Assembly (NCBI RefSeq): GCF_019635465.1
Contig: NZ_JAHBZK010000008.1
Span: 62,001 to 126,000, forward strand
Reading direction: 5' to 3'
DNA: 64,000 bases
From: Hydrogenophaga sp.
GTDB lineage: Bacteria; Pseudomonadota; Gammaproteobacteria; Burkholderiales; Burkholderiaceae_C
Shown here: positions 1 through 9,514 of the stretch, piece after piece
How the letters are laid out: each line of letters opens with the position of its first letter
Numbering within the stretch: position 1 is the stretch's first letter
Position numbers and translations under genes: made by a program
The notes under the pieces: model-generated
The model's database searches: none
Told to the model about the DNA's origin: nothing
The model's input: the letters and a program-made list of their open reading frames with translations, nothing else

Positions 1-1184
1 GCAAAGCACAGGTCGGCGGGACGTTCCGGCCGGAAGCGCTGCATCAGGTCGGCCCGGCCACAGACCACACCCACCGGGTAGCCGCCGGCCACCGTCTTGC
101 CGTAGGTCACCATGTCGGCCTTCACGCCGAAGTATTCCTGCGCGCCACCCGGCGCCAGCCGGAATCCCAGGAACACCTCGTCAAAGATCAGCACGATGCC
201 GCGCTCGGTGCACACCTCGCGCAATCGCTTGAGCCACTGGGTGTAGGCGGCGCGGTCGTAACCCGCGCTGCGCATGCCGTTCAGCAGGGTCGAGTCGCCC
301 GGGGCGTTGCGGTTGGGGTGCAGGGCCTGCAGCGGGTTCACCAGCACGCAGGCGATGTCGCGACGGTGGCGCAGCACTTGCAGGCAGCGCTCGTCCATAT
401 CTTTGAGCGTGTAGGTCTCGCGCGGCGGCAGTGGGTTACCCGGGCCGGGCTGCACGTCTTCCCACCAGCCGTGGTACGCGCCACAAAAGCGCACCAGGTT
501 CTTCTTGCGCGTGTGGTACCGCGCCAGTCGCACCGCCTGCATCACCGCTTCGGTGCCGCTCATGTGGAAGGACACCTGGTCCTGGCCCGAGATGGCGCGC
601 AGGCGCTCAATGTTGCTGGCCACCACCGGGTGGTAGGCACCCAGCACCGGACCGAGCTCGAGCCCGATCTTCGCGCCTTCGTCCATGCAGGCCTTGTAGA
701 AGTCGACGCCGAACACGTTGACGCCGTACGAACCAGTGAGATCGAGGAAGCGGTTGCCGTCCAGGTCTTCCACCGTCACGCCCTGCGCGCTGCGCACAAA
801 GGCGCCCACCTTGAGGCGCTCGCGCAGGTAGGGGCTGAAAGGGAATGGCACCCGGTAGGCGCCGGTGAACTGCAGATCGGCCAGGCCTTCGCGTGCCTGC
901 GCGCTCAGGGCCAGCGACTGCGCGTAGCGCTCGGCGTAGCCCGCACACAGCAGGTCAAAGGCTGCTTTGCGCTGCGCCGCCAGCGCGTCGTCGGCACCGT
1001 CGGCGCGGAAGAACTGCTGTTCATCGAAGGCGTAGCCCGGCAGCCAGCGCGCCAGGCGCTTGGCCATGCGCGAATGCCCGGCCAGCGAGCGGTGCTTGGC
1101 GCGCGAGAGTTCGACGCGTTGCATCAGGTAGGGCAGCGCCAGCAGCAAGGAGCCGGCCGGCACGGCGTAAGGCAGCAGAGACAT
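1..1184 (-). CDS. Class III PLP-dependent aminotransferase (HemL-like), partial
   Basis: The reading frame runs from an ATG at 1184 off the left edge of the window, giving 394 codons with the C-terminus missing. The fold-type I aminotransferase class III signature is visible: an FDEVFLGFR segment carrying the cofactor-contacting Asp, and TYGKTVAGGYPVG with the Schiff-base Lys at about residue 363. The closest style is glutamate-1-semialdehyde aminomutase, but roughly 130 residues precede the usual aminotransferase start, including a hydrophobic N-terminus (MSLLPYAVPAGSLLLALPYL) and a basic helical stretch. It is therefore unlikely to be the housekeeping HemL. It is transcribed divergently from the phosphatidylserine decarboxylase gene, about 60 bp away. 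The substrate is unknown. Confidence 0.85.
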   Translation of the reverse strand, partial: MSLLPYAVPAGSLLLALPYLMQRVELSRAKHRSLAGHSRMAKRLARWLPGYAFDEQQFFRADGADDALAAQRKAAFDLLCAGYAERYAQSLALSAQAREGLADLQFTGAYRVPFPFSPYLRERLKVGAFVRSAQGVTVEDLDGNRFLDLTGSYGVNVFGVDFYKACMDEGAKIGLELGPVLGAYHPVVASNIERLRAISGQDQVSFHMSGTEAVMQAVRLARYHTRKKNLVRFCGAYHGWWEDVQPGPGNPLPPRETYTLKDMDERCLQVLRHRRDIACVLVNPLQALHPNRNAPGDSTLLNGMRSAGYDRAAYTQWLKRLREVCTERGIVLIFDEVFLGFRLAPGGAQEYFGVKADMVTYGKTVAGGYPVGVVCGRADLMQRFRPERPADLCF

Positions 1185-1242
1185 TCAGGGACATCCCGAA
1201 GTGGTGATGTCCGCACTTGTATGGCCATTGCATGACTCCCCC

Positions 1243-2199
1243 ATGAAAGTCCAGCGACAAAACACCCTCACCCCACCATCCGTCGACACGCCGAACACCG
1301 GCTTCTGGCAGCGCCAGTTGCGCCGGTTCGCGCTCAACGAGGACCTGAACTTCCTGCTCACCAACCGGGTGCCGCGCATCGCGCTCACGCGCTTCACGGG
1401 CTGGTTCAGCGGCATTCGCCAGCCGCTGGTGCGCGACGCATCGATGGCGGTGTGGAAGGCCTTCACCGACCTGGACCTCAGCGACGCGAAGAAGACCCGC
1501 TTCGACAGCCTGCACGACTGCTTCACACGCGAACTGCGCGACGGCGCCCGAGCGCTGGACCCCGACCCGACCGCGCTGCTGAGCCCTTGCGACGCCATCG
1601 TCGGCGCCTGCGGTCGCATTGCCGACTCGCCAGAGGCCCAGGTGTTTCAGGCCAAAGGCTTTCCCTACGCGCTGCATGAGCTCATTGGCGATTCACCACG
1701 CGCACGCGAGGCCATCGAGGCCGTGCGCGGCGGCACCTACGTCACCTTGCGGCTGACCTCGGCGATGTACCACCGCTTCCACGCGCCCGATGCCCTCACG
1801 CTCGATCACGTCACGCACTTCAGTGGCGACACCTGGAACGTCAACCCGATCGCACTCGCGCGGGTGGAGAAACTGTTCTGCCGCAACGAGCGGGCCGCGC
1901 TGTACACACGGCTGGCCGACGGCACACCGCTGCTGATGGTGCCGGTGGCCGCCATCCTGGTGGCCAGCCTGCGCCTGCGCGCCTTGCCACTGGCCTTGAA
2001 CACGCGCTACCGTGGCGCCGATGAACTGAGCTGTGACGCCAGGTATTCGCGCGGCGAGGAGATGGGGCACTTCGAGCACGGCTCCACCATCCTGGTGTTT
2101 GCGCCGCCCGGCGTGGCGCTCGCCGACGGCATACAGAGCGGGCGGGTGATGCGCATGGGCCAGGTGCTGCTGCAACGCACGCCCCGCCCGGACACATGA
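1243..2199 (+). CDS. psd: Phosphatidylserine decarboxylase family protein
   Basis: A 318-residue protein of the pyruvoyl-dependent phosphatidylserine decarboxylase family, which converts phosphatidylserine to phosphatidylethanolamine at the membrane. Family landmarks are the SPCDAIVG segment (catalytic Asp region), MYHRFHAP (catalytic His region) and the C-terminal self-cleavage site GHFEHGSTILVF. Ser281 of the GST triplet would become the pyruvoyl group. Bacterial enzymes usually have LGST at this point; here it is HGST. Start choice is uncertain: GTG 1201, ATG 1207 and ATG 1243 are all in frame, and 1243 best fits the family. No strong Shine-Dalgarno is seen. It is divergent from the aminotransferase and is followed by phoX. 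Confidence 0.88.
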   Translation: MKVQRQNTLTPPSVDTPNTGFWQRQLRRFALNEDLNFLLTNRVPRIALTRFTGWFSGIRQPLVRDASMAVWKAFTDLDLSDAKKTRFDSLHDCFTRELRDGARALDPDPTALLSPCDAIVGACGRIADSPEAQVFQAKGFPYALHELIGDSPRAREAIEAVRGGTYVTLRLTSAMYHRFHAPDALTLDHVTHFSGDTWNVNPIALARVEKLFCRNERAALYTRLADGTPLLMVPVAAILVASLRLRALPLALNTRYRGADELSCDARYSRGEEMGHFEHGSTILVFAPPGVALADGIQSGRVMRMGQVLLQRTPRPDT

Positions 2200-2217
2200 A
2201 CGTCACGCGAATGTCAT
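2200..2217 (+). promoter_or_regulatory. Candidate Pho box upstream of phoX
   Basis: Two direct half-sites, ACGTCAC and ATGTCAT, are spaced 4 bp apart (11-bp period). They resemble the PhoB box CTGTCAT-N4-CTGTCAT with 4/7 and 6/7 matches. The site begins directly after the psd stop codon and ends 46 bp before the phoX ATG. Phosphate-starvation control would fit the product, but the match is imperfect. Confidence 0.4.
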
Positions 2218-2263
2218 CGGCACACCCGAGCATTCGCCACGCTTTTCACCAACCCCACGCGAC

Positions 2264-4432
2264 ATGCACCACGACGATCTGCGCCCCGGCGCCCTGTTCA
2301 ACGACGAAGACTCCAACACCAGCGCCAACCTGCCCTTCGAGCAGGTGCTGGCCACGCGGCTGAGCCGCCGCAGCCTGTTGCGCGGTGGTGCTGCCGCCAC
2401 CGCGGCCGCAGGCGCTGCCCTGACCGGTTGCGCCACCCCCATGGCCAGCGGCGAAGGCCCGGCACCCGTTGCCAAACTGGGCTTTCAGCCGGTGCCCCAC
2501 AGCCTGGCCGACAGCGTCATCGTGCCGCCGGGCTACACCGCGCAGGTGATCTACGCGCTGGGCGACCCGCTGGGCGCCGACGTGCCGGCCTTCAAGAACG
2601 ATGGCACCGACGAACGTTGGGACCTGCGTGCCGGCGATCACCACGACGGCATGGAATGGTTCGGCCTCGATGCACAGGGCAAGCCCTCTGACACCTTTGC
2701 GTCGCGCGGCCTGCTGGCCATGAACCACGAGGCCACCACCGACGAGAAGCGCTCGTCCTTCTTCATCCACGCCGACGGCGGCACCGCCAACCTTCCGCGC
2801 CCGGGCGCCGAGATCGACAAGGAACTGATGATCCACGGCCTGTCGGTGGTGGAGATCCAGCGCAACCCCAAAGGTTGGTCCTACCAGCCGGCCTCGGCCT
2901 TCAACCGCCGCGTCACCACGCTGAGCGAGGCCGTGATCACCGGCCCGGCCGCCGGCAGTGCCCACCTCGTGACCCCGTTCAGCCCGGGCGGCACCAAGGC
3001 GCGCGGCACCCTCAACAACTGCGGCGCCGGTCGCACGCCCTGGGGCACCTATGTGTCGGGCGAAGAGAACTGGTACGGCTACTTCTTCCGTGACGCACAG
3101 GACGACACGCGCCGCAACGACCCCCAGATGACGGCCGCGCTCAACCGCTATGGCCGCAAGGCCGGCGCCGCCAGCCGCCACGGCTGGGAGAGCGGTGGCA
3201 CCGATGACCGCTACAGCCGCTGGAACATCAGCGCCACCGGCGCGTCGGCCCGCGACGACTGGCGCAACGAGTTCCACACCTTCGGCTGGGTGGTCGAGCT
3301 CGACCCTTACAGCCCCAACACGCTCATCACCAAACGCACCGCGCTGGGCCGCTTCGCGCACGAGAACGTGACCTTCGCCAAGGCCACCGCCGGTGAACCG
3401 GTGGTGGCCTACATGGGCTGCGACGCGCGCGGCGAGTACATCTACAAGTTCGTCTCCAGCGAGAAATGGGACCCGGCCGACGCCCACGCGCGCAACCGCC
3501 TGGTGGCCGGTGACAAGTACCTCGACCGCGGCACCCTGTACGTGGCGCGCTTCAACGCCGACGGCAGCGGCGACTGGCTCGAGCTCTCGCTCAAGAACCC
3601 CGCCGTCAAGGACTTCAAGGGCTTCGACTTCAAGAACGCCGCCGACATCTGCGTGTTCACCCGCCTGGCCGCCGACGCCGCTGGCGCGACCAAGATGGAC
3701 CGCCCCGAGTGGGCCGGGGTGAACCCGAAGAACGGCGAGGTCTACATCACGCTGACCAACAACAGCCAGCGCAGCAGCGCCACGGTGGACGCGGCCAACC
3801 CGCGCGCCTACACCGATATGAAGGGCAGCAAGACGCAAAAGGGCAACGTCAACGGCCACATCGTGCGCCTGGCCGAAGCCAGACCGGCCGACGCCAGCTT
3901 CCGCTGGGACATCTTCCTGTTCGCCTCACAGGCCGATGGCGACAAGACCAACGTGAACCTGTCGAACCTAACCGACGAGAACGACCTGTCGTCGCCCGAC
4001 GGTCTGGTGTTCAGCAAGGCCACCGGCGTGTGCTGGATCGAAACCGACGACGGCGCCTACACCGACGTCACCAACTGCATGCTGCTGGCTGCCCTGCCGG
4101 GCAAAGTGGGCGACGGCGGCGCGCGCCAGGTCACCTCCGGCGACAAGACCGTCACCACCCAGGCCGGCAAGCCGCAGACGCCGGCCACGCTGCGCCGGTT
4201 CCTGGTGGGTCCCAAGGGCGCCGAGATCACCGGCATCACCGAAACGCCCGACGGCCGCGCGCTGTTCATCAACATCCAGCACGCGGGTGAGAACACCAAG
4301 ATGGCCGACGTGAACGACCCGGACAAGTACGAAAGCCAGTGGCCCGCGAACGCCGGCTACGGCGCCGGCAAGCGGCCACGCTCGGCCACGATCGTCATCA
4401 CCAGGAACGATGGCGGGGTGATCGGGACCTGA
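2264..4432 (+). CDS. phoX: PhoX-family phosphatase (DUF839), Tat-exported lipoprotein
   Basis: A 722-residue member of the PhoX/DUF839 family, Ca/Fe-dependent alkaline phosphatases that release phosphate from organic esters outside the cytoplasm. The N-terminus has a twin-arginine motif (SRRSLL, residues 34-39), an Ala-rich hydrophobic stretch and a lipobox-like LTGC with Cys56. Tat export followed by lipidation is therefore likely. Long PhoX-type segments follow, such as LLAMNHEATTDEK and SSPDGLVFSK, and the length is normal for the bacterial PhoX-like family. The gene follows psd on the same strand after 64 bp and is preceded by a candidate Pho box. Family assignment is secure; phosphatase activity of this member is inferred. 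Confidence 0.9.
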   Translation: MHHDDLRPGALFNDEDSNTSANLPFEQVLATRLSRRSLLRGGAAATAAAGAALTGCATPMASGEGPAPVAKLGFQPVPHSLADSVIVPPGYTAQVIYALGDPLGADVPAFKNDGTDERWDLRAGDHHDGMEWFGLDAQGKPSDTFASRGLLAMNHEATTDEKRSSFFIHADGGTANLPRPGAEIDKELMIHGLSVVEIQRNPKGWSYQPASAFNRRVTTLSEAVITGPAAGSAHLVTPFSPGGTKARGTLNNCGAGRTPWGTYVSGEENWYGYFFRDAQDDTRRNDPQMTAALNRYGRKAGAASRHGWESGGTDDRYSRWNISATGASARDDWRNEFHTFGWVVELDPYSPNTLITKRTALGRFAHENVTFAKATAGEPVVAYMGCDARGEYIYKFVSSEKWDPADAHARNRLVAGDKYLDRGTLYVARFNADGSGDWLELSLKNPAVKDFKGFDFKNAADICVFTRLAADAAGATKMDRPEWAGVNPKNGEVYITLTNNSQRSSATVDAANPRAYTDMKGSKTQKGNVNGHIVRLAEARPADASFRWDIFLFASQADGDKTNVNLSNLTDENDLSSPDGLVFSKATGVCWIETDDGAYTDVTNCMLLAALPGKVGDGGARQVTSGDKTVTTQAGKPQTPATLRRFLVGPKGAEITGITETPDGRALFINIQHAGENTKMADVNDPDKYESQWPANAGYGAGKRPRSATIVITRNDGGVIGT

Positions 4433-4439
4433 GCACGGG

Positions 4440-4943
4440 TCAAGGCAGGCTGCGGGGCGACGCCTGAAGACGGCGCGCCGCAGCCGTCAGCAGGATGCGT
4501 GAGTACAGCTTGTGAAAGCCCAGCAGCGCACCGAACGCCCAACCCATGCCACCACGCTTGCGCTGCACCACGGCCGAACCGAAGCGCAGCCGCGTGCCTG
4601 AGCCGTCAGGCAGCGGCGCCACCATGAACCACGAACGCGTGCGGCCCGCGGCCAACACAGCCTGATCGGCCATTCGCGACTCGACCTGCCAGGCGGCGAA
4701 CTGCGAGCGCTCGCCCCGCGCCAACGCATGCGCCTGTTCGTCGGTGGAAGGAAAGTGGGACAGGTGGGCAAGCAGCCAGCGCTCCAGCTTGAAGGCGGGC
4801 GAGGTGTAGAACGCCGCCATGAAACCGGCCAAGGTCACGGCCTGTGGCACCGTGACTTCGTAGCAGTCAGCATGGTCGCCGCGGGTGCGGTACGCCATGA
4901 GCAAGGCGTTGTCAGGCAAAGCAGCCGGCTGAACGCGGTTCAT
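4440..4943 (-). CDS. Conserved hypothetical protein coupled to uvrD
   Basis: A 167-residue protein I do not recognise with certainty. The ATG at 4943-4941 overlaps the uvrD stop in an ATGA arrangement, so this start is favoured over an in-frame ATG at 4982 that lies inside uvrD. The sequence contains a small hydrophobic stretch (TLAGFMAAFYTSPAF), a polar centre, and a C-terminal segment GGMGWAFGALLGFHKLYSRI. No signal peptide or catalytic motif is evident. The overlap indicates translational coupling with the helicase, but nothing in the sequence links it to DNA repair. It converges on phoX with 7 bp between the stops. Confidence 0.75.
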   Translation of the reverse strand: MNRVQPAALPDNALLMAYRTRGDHADCYEVTVPQAVTLAGFMAAFYTSPAFKLERWLLAHLSHFPSTDEQAHALARGERSQFAAWQVESRMADQAVLAAGRTRSWFMVAPLPDGSGTRLRFGSAVVQRKRGGMGWAFGALLGFHKLYSRILLTAAARRLQASPRSLP

Positions 4944-7297
4944 TCGATCGGCGTGAGCTTGGCCACGCTCAGCGCCAGCCACTTGGTGCCATGGCGCGCG
5001 AAGTTCACCTGGGCGCGCGCGTCGTCGCCCGCGCCTTCAACCGAAAGCACCTTGCCCTCGCCGAACTTGTTGTGAAACACCGCCATGCCGGCCTTGATTG
5101 GCGTGCCCCGGTCGGGCTCGGGCGCGGGGGCGCTCGCCGCCTTCCAGCCCGGTGTCCAGGCCGGTTGCGGCGCCTGCTGGGCCATGGCGCGGTGCCCACC
5201 CCACCCGGCGCTGCCCATGCCACCCCAGCCCGAGGGTTGGGGTGGCGTGAGCCACTTCAGGCAGGCCTCCGGCAGCTCATCGAAGAAGCGGCTCTTGAGG
5301 TTGTAGCGGGTCTGCCCGTGCAGCAAGCGCGTCTGTGAATGGCTGAGGTACAGGCGCTTGCGCGCACGGGTGATGGCCACGTACATCAGGCGGCGTTCTT
5401 CCTCCAGGCCATCTCGGTCGCTCATGGCGTTTTCGTGCGGGAACAGGCCTTCCTCCAGACCGGTGATGAACACGCAGTCGAATTCAAGCCCCTTGGCCGC
5501 GTGCACCGTCATCAATTGCACGGCCGATTGGCCGGCCTGCGCCTGGTGATCGCCGGATTCGAGTGCGGCATGCGACAGGAAAGCGGCCAGTGGGCTGAGC
5601 GTTTCGCCGGTGTCGGTATCGGGAGTGGGCAAGGCGTCGGCAATGGGAGTTGTCAGGTCCAGCCCCTGGCTGGCCGGGCTTTGCGTGAGCGCCACCGCCT
5701 CGCGCCCGAAGCCTTCCTGCATCACGAAGCTCTCGGCGGCGTTGACCAGTTCCTCCAGGTTTTCCACCCGCTCCTGGCCCTCGCGCTCCTGGCGGTAGTG
5801 GTCGAGCAGGCCGCTGTGCTCCAGCACCAGCTCCACGATGTCCTTGAGGTTGCTGCCCTCGCTTTGCTCACGCACCACATCGAGCTTGGCGACAAAGCCG
5901 GCAATGGCGGTGCCGGCACGCCCGGTGACACCGCTGACGGCGTCGTGCAACGAACAACCCGCGGCGCGTGCCACGTCCTGCAACTGCTCGACACTGCGCG
6001 CGCCGATGCCGCGCGGCGGGAAGTTCACCACGCGCAGAAAGCTGGTGTCGTCGCGCGGGTTCTCGATCAGGCGCAGGTAGGCCAGTGCGTGCTTGATCTC
6101 GGCGCGCTCGAAGAACCGCAAACCACCGTACACGCGGTACGGCAGGCCGGCATTGAACAGCGCGGTCTCGACCACCCGGCTCTGCGCATTGCTGCGGTAG
6201 AGCACGGCCACCTCGTCGTTGGGTGTGCCTTCGCGGGTGAGCGCCTTGATCTCGTCGACCATCCACTGCGCCTCGGCGAAGTCGCTGGGTGCCTCGTACA
6301 CCCGCACCGGTTCGCCGGCACCGGCGTCGGTGCGCAGGTTCTTGCCCAGGCGGCGCTGGTTGTGGCCGATGAGGTGGTTCGCCGCGTCGAGGATGTTGCT
6401 CACGCTGCGGTAGTTCTGCTCCAGCTTGATCTGGTGCATCACGCGGTACTCACGCACGAAGTCGGCCATGTTGCCGACGCGCGCACCCCGAAAGGCGTAG
6501 ATGCTCTGGTCGTCGTCGCCCACCGCAAAGATGGCATTGCCCGGCCCGGGAAGACCTTCGATCGGCGGCGGCGCGAACAGTTTGAGCCAGGCGTACTGCA
6601 GCTTGTTGGTGTCCTGGAACTCGTCAATCAGCAGATGCCGGAAGCGACGCTGGTAGTGCACGCGGATCACATCGTTGTCGCGCAGCAGCTCGTAGCTGCG
6701 CAGCATGAGCTCACCGAAGTCGACCACGCCCTCGCGCTGGCATTGCTCGTCGTACAGCGCATACAGCTCGACCTTGCGCCGTGTCTCCTCGTCGCGCGCG
6801 GGCACGTCGCGCGCACGCAGTCCTTCTTCTTTGCAGCCGGCGATGAACCACTGCACCTGCCTGGGCGGAAAGCGCTCGTCGTCCACGTTGTGCTGTTTGC
6901 ACAGGCGCTTGATGGCCGAGAGCTGGTCCTGGGTGTCGAGGATCTGGAAAGTGGCCGGCAGCGCCGCGGCCTGGTGGTGCGCGCGCAGCAAGCGGTTGCA
7001 CAGGCCGTGGAAGGTGCCGATCCACATGCCGCGCACATTGACCGGCAGCATGGCCGTCAGCCGCGTGGTCATCTCGCGCGCGGCCTTGTTGGTGAAGGTG
7101 ACCGCCATCACGCCACCCGGGCCGATCTGCCCGGTCTGCAGCAGCCATGCAATGCGCGTGGTCAGCACCCGCGTCTTGCCCGATCCGGCCCCGGCCAGGA
7201 TGAGCGCGTGCTCGGCGGGCAAGGTGACGGCGGCGGCCTGTTCGGGGTTGAGGCCAGCGATCAGCGGCGAGGGTTGCGCGGGGGTATCGAACAGCAT
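4940..7297 (-). CDS. uvrD: ATP-dependent DNA helicase UvrD/PcrA
   Basis: A 785-residue superfamily 1A 3'-5' DNA helicase acting in nucleotide excision and mismatch repair and in clearing replication obstacles. The motifs appear in order: Walker A AGAGSGKT, motif Ia [10 protein letters not shown], Walker [10 protein letters not shown], motif [16 protein letters not shown], motif IV LEQNYRS, motif [12 protein letters not shown] and motif [15 protein letters not shown]. The C-terminal tail ends with a [14 protein letters not shown] segment typical of UvrD/PcrA, which interacts with partners such as RNA polymerase. Start is the ATG at 7297. It overlaps the downstream hypothetical gene by 4 bp and is divergent from guaC. 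Confidence 0.96.
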   Translation of the reverse strand: MLFDTPAQPSPLIAGLNPEQAAAVTLPAEHALILAGAGSGKTRVLTTRIAWLLQTGQIGPGGVMAVTFTNKAAREMTTRLTAMLPVNVRGMWIGTFHGLCNRLLRAHHQAAALPATFQILDTQDQLSAIKRLCKQHNVDDERFPPRQVQWFIAGCKEEGLRARDVPARDEETRRKVELYALYDEQCQREGVVDFGELMLRSYELLRDNDVIRVHYQRRFRHLLIDEFQDTNKLQYAWLKLFAPPPIEGLPGPGNAIFAVGDDDQSIYAFRGARVGNMADFVREYRVMHQIKLEQNYRSVSNILDAANHLIGHNQRRLGKNLRTDAGAGEPVRVYEAPSDFAEAQWMVDEIKALTREGTPNDEVAVLYRSNAQSRVVETALFNAGLPYRVYGGLRFFERAEIKHALAYLRLIENPRDDTSFLRVVNFPPRGIGARSVEQLQDVARAAGCSLHDAVSGVTGRAGTAIAGFVAKLDVVREQSEGSNLKDIVELVLEHSGLLDHYRQEREGQERVENLEELVNAAESFVMQEGFGREAVALTQSPASQGLDLTTPIADALPTPDTDTGETLSPLAAFLSHAALESGDHQAQAGQSAVQLMTVHAAKGLEFDCVFITGLEEGLFPHENAMSDRDGLEEERRLMYVAITRARKRLYLSHSQTRLLHGQTRYNLKSRFFDELPEACLKWLTPPQPSGWGGMGSAGWGGHRAMAQQAPQPAWTPGWKAASAPAPEPDRGTPIKAGMAVFHNKFGEGKVLSVEGAGDDARAQVNFARHGTKWLALSVAKLTPIE

Positions 7298-7399
7298 CGC
7301 GGGATTGTAGAAAGGCCCCGATGAGCCAGACAGACCATACGGACCGCCATACGCACCGCCATATGGGTTTCATACAGCGCACGTTCGGGCACATCGGCC

Positions 7400-7405
7400 T
7401 AGAAT
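7400..7405 (+). promoter_or_regulatory. -10 box (TAGAAT) of guaC
   Basis: TAGAAT matches the -10 consensus in 5 of 6 positions and recurs before several genes in this window. Transcription would start near 7411, right at the base of the hairpin described next. No convincing -35 hexamer is visible 16-18 bp upstream. Confidence 0.5.
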
Positions 7406-7410
7406 CGCGC

Positions 7411-7445
7411 ACCGGGCCCAAGATTCTTGCGCCCGGTTTCTTTTT
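7411..7445 (+). terminator. Hairpin with U-tract in the guaC leader (possible attenuator)
   Basis: ACCGGGC (7411-7417) pairs with GCCCGGT (7431-7437) across a 13-nt loop that itself holds AAGATTCTT, and is followed by TTCTTTTT. This is a textbook intrinsic terminator shape, on the same strand as guaC and 74 bp before its ATG. It could terminate readthrough from the left, attenuate guaC, or act as a stabilising 5'-end hairpin. Confidence 0.6.
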
Positions 7446-7518
7446 GCCCGTTGGCGGCACAAAGACCGGCCAGGCCAAGCGCTCATCTGTTCAACAACAG
7501 TTCTCCGGAGCCTGGTCC

Positions 7519-8496
7519 ATGGAAATCTTCGACTACGACAACATCCTGTTGCTGCCGCGCAAGTGCCGCGTGCAAAGCCGCGCCGAGTGCGACGCCGGTG
7601 TGGAACTTGGCGGGCGCCGCTTTCGCCTGCCGGTGGTGCCGGCCAACATGAAGACGGTGGTCGACGAGACCATCTGCGTCTGGCTGGCGCGCAACGGCTA
7701 TTTCTATGTAATGCACCGCTTCGACCTGGACAACCTCAAGTTCGTGCGGGACATGCACGCCCAGGGTGTGTTCGCTTCGATTTCCCTGGGCGTGAAAGCG
7801 CCCGACTACGCAACGGTGGATGCGCTGGTGGCCGAAGGCCTGAGCCCCGAGTACGTCACGATCGACATTGCGCACGGGCACGCCGACAGCGTCAAGGAGA
7901 TGATTGCGCACCTCAAGGCGCGGCTGCCCAAGACCTTCGTGATCGCGGGCAACGTGGCCACCCCCGAGGCGGTGATCGATCTGGAGAACTGGGGCGCCGA
8001 CGCCACCAAGGTCGGCGTCGGCCCCGGCAAGGTCTGCATCACCAAGCTCAAAACCGGTTTCGGCACCGGCGGCTGGCAACTCAGCGCGCTCAAGTGGTGC
8101 GCGCGCGTGGCGACCAAACCCATCATTGCCGACGGCGGCATCCGCAGCCACGGCGACATTGCCAAGAGTGTGCGCTTTGGCGCCAGCATGGTGATGATCG
8201 GCTCGCTGTTTGCCGGGCACGAGGAGTCGCCCGGGCAGACGGTGGAAGTCGACGGCGTGCTCTACAAGGAGTACTACGGCTCGGCGAGCGACTTCAACAA
8301 GGGCGAGTACAAGCACGTCGAAGGCAAACGCATCCTTGAGCCCATCAAGGGCAGGTTGGCCGACACGCTGACCGAAATGGAGCAGGACGTACAGAGCTCG
8401 ATCAGCTACGCCGGTGGCACGAAGCTGCTCGACATCCGCAAGGTGAACTATGTGATCCTGGGCGGCGACAACGCCGGCGAGCACCTGCTGATGTGA
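7519..8496 (+). CDS. guaC: GMP reductase
   Basis: A 325-residue NADPH-dependent GMP reductase of the IMPDH/GMPR TIM-barrel family, converting GMP to IMP and ammonia in purine salvage. Catalytic Cys lies in [11 protein letters not shown], and the phosphate-binding loop in [16 protein letters not shown] and GASMVMIGS. The absence of a CBS-domain insertion separates it from IMP dehydrogenase. The N-terminus [16 protein letters not shown] resembles the Bacillus-type (GuaC2) enzyme. ATG 7519 is chosen because GGAG lies 8 bp upstream and the family begins here; the frame is open upstream to 7321 but that part has no family similarity. It is convergent with the hydrolase gene. Confidence 0.95.
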   Translation: MEIFDYDNILLLPRKCRVQSRAECDAGVELGGRRFRLPVVPANMKTVVDETICVWLARNGYFYVMHRFDLDNLKFVRDMHAQGVFASISLGVKAPDYATVDALVAEGLSPEYVTIDIAHGHADSVKEMIAHLKARLPKTFVIAGNVATPEAVIDLENWGADATKVGVGPGKVCITKLKTGFGTGGWQLSALKWCARVATKPIIADGGIRSHGDIAKSVRFGASMVMIGSLFAGHEESPGQTVEVDGVLYKEYYGSASDFNKGEYKHVEGKRILEPIKGRLADTLTEMEQDVQSSISYAGGTKLLDIRKVNYVILGGDNAGEHLLM

Positions 8497-8509
8497 GCGC
8501 CCGGCCGGC

Positions 8510-9394
8510 TCACACGCCGAGCAGCTCGCGCGCCAGGGCGTGCAGTCGGTGCTTCGGTGTCACCAGCGCTTCCAGCACGCTGAAGTGATTGAGCCCGGGC
8601 AGGTCTTCGCTGACCGGCACCACCTCGCGACCCCAGGCGGCCTGCAACAGGCCGTTCTGTCGGCGGAATTCGCTGCTCTCGTCGCCGCCAGCCACCGCAT
8701 ACAGGCGGCCGCGACCGGCGCGCAGCCCCGGTGACGGCAAACGGGCCGGGCTGGCCTTCTTCACCTGCGCCAGGGTGAGCTTGAGCGATGGCTGCACGAA
8801 GGGCGCATGCCGCAGTGGCTCCAGATCGAACACACCCGAGATCGACAGGGCGTTGTTCACCAGCGCGGCCGGCAGGTCGGCACCCACCTGCGCCCACTGG
8901 CAGGCCAGCATCATGGCGGCGAGGTGCCCACCGGCGGAATGCCCCGCCACCGTGATGCGGGTGGCGTCACCCCCATGAGCGCCGATGTGGCGGTGCGTCC
9001 AGGCCAGCGCCTTGACCATCTGCAAGGCGATGTCGGGAATCGTGACCGCCGGGCACAGCGCGTAATTGACCACCACCACGCACACACCCAGGCGCTGGAA
9101 CACGGGGGCGATGAACGAGTGGTCGGACTTGTCCAGGCTTCGCCAGTAGCCGCCGTGGATGAAGAACAGCACCGGCGCCGAGCCACCCCCTGCGGGCACC
9201 AGCGCCGGGAAGATGTCGAGCAACTCCCCCGCGCCGTGGCCGTATCGCAGGTCGGTCAGTGCGGGACCGGTCTGGCGCGCCTCGGCCGACGTATCGGCCC
9301 AGTGTGCGAAGTGCCGGGCATGGTCTGGCACCAGGGCCCGGTTGTTGTATTCGCTGTCCAGCCACAGGGGATCGGGGTTGAAGCGCAGGTTCAT
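8510..9394 (-). CDS. Alpha/beta hydrolase (esterase/kynurenine formamidase-like)
   Basis: A 294-residue serine hydrolase. The oxyanion-hole motif FFIHGGYWRS and nucleophile elbow VAGHSAGGHL mark the hormone-sensitive-lipase/BD-FAE type fold, and a C-terminal GLNHFSVLE carries the likely catalytic His. HGGYW together with the N-terminal DSEYNNRALVPDH resembles arylformamidase-like proteins, but the substrate is not determined. Start is ATG 9394 or the in-frame ATG 9412. It is divergent from the GntR regulator with a 20-bp palindrome between them, suggesting that regulator controls it. Confidence 0.88.
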   Translation of the reverse strand: MNLRFNPDPLWLDSEYNNRALVPDHARHFAHWADTSAEARQTGPALTDLRYGHGAGELLDIFPALVPAGGGSAPVLFFIHGGYWRSLDKSDHSFIAPVFQRLGVCVVVVNYALCPAVTIPDIALQMVKALAWTHRHIGAHGGDATRITVAGHSAGGHLAAMMLACQWAQVGADLPAALVNNALSISGVFDLEPLRHAPFVQPSLKLTLAQVKKASPARLPSPGLRAGRGRLYAVAGGDESSEFRRQNGLLQAAWGREVVPVSEDLPGLNHFSVLEALVTPKHRLHALARELLGV

Positions 9395-9440
9395 GGCCGG
9401 CGATTGTGTCATGGGGGTGGGGGTACGCGACCGTCGGTCG

Positions 9441-9462
9441 CCCCAGGCCGAAACACCTGGGG
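9441..9462. repeat. Inverted repeat between hydrolase and GntR genes
   Basis: CCCCAGG (9441-9447) and CCTGGGG (9456-9462) form 7-bp arms separated by 8 bp. It lies 11 bp from the larger palindrome at 9473 and may be part of the control region. No T-tract follows, so a terminator is unlikely. Confidence 0.4.
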
Positions 9463-9472
9463 TATGCTGCGC

Positions 9473-9492
9473 GAATTCCGTATACAGAATTC
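9473..9492. promoter_or_regulatory. 20-bp palindromic operator, probably for the GntR regulator
   Basis: GAATTCCGTATACAGAATTC is an inverted repeat centred on GTATAC, with a single non-matching base pair in each half. It lies between the divergent hydrolase and GntR genes, 22 bp before the GntR ATG. FCD-type GntR proteins bind short palindromes of this kind, and GTATAC cores are common. Autoregulation plus control of the hydrolase is inferred. Confidence 0.6.
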
Positions 9493-9514
9493 GTAACCCC
9501 TTGTTGACCCACGC

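Noticed and set aside
5339-7324. A 661-codon plus-strand frame over uvrD
   Set aside because: His/Gln/Leu-rich translation typical of antisense frames in GC-rich DNA; uvrD has all its motifs on the other strand.
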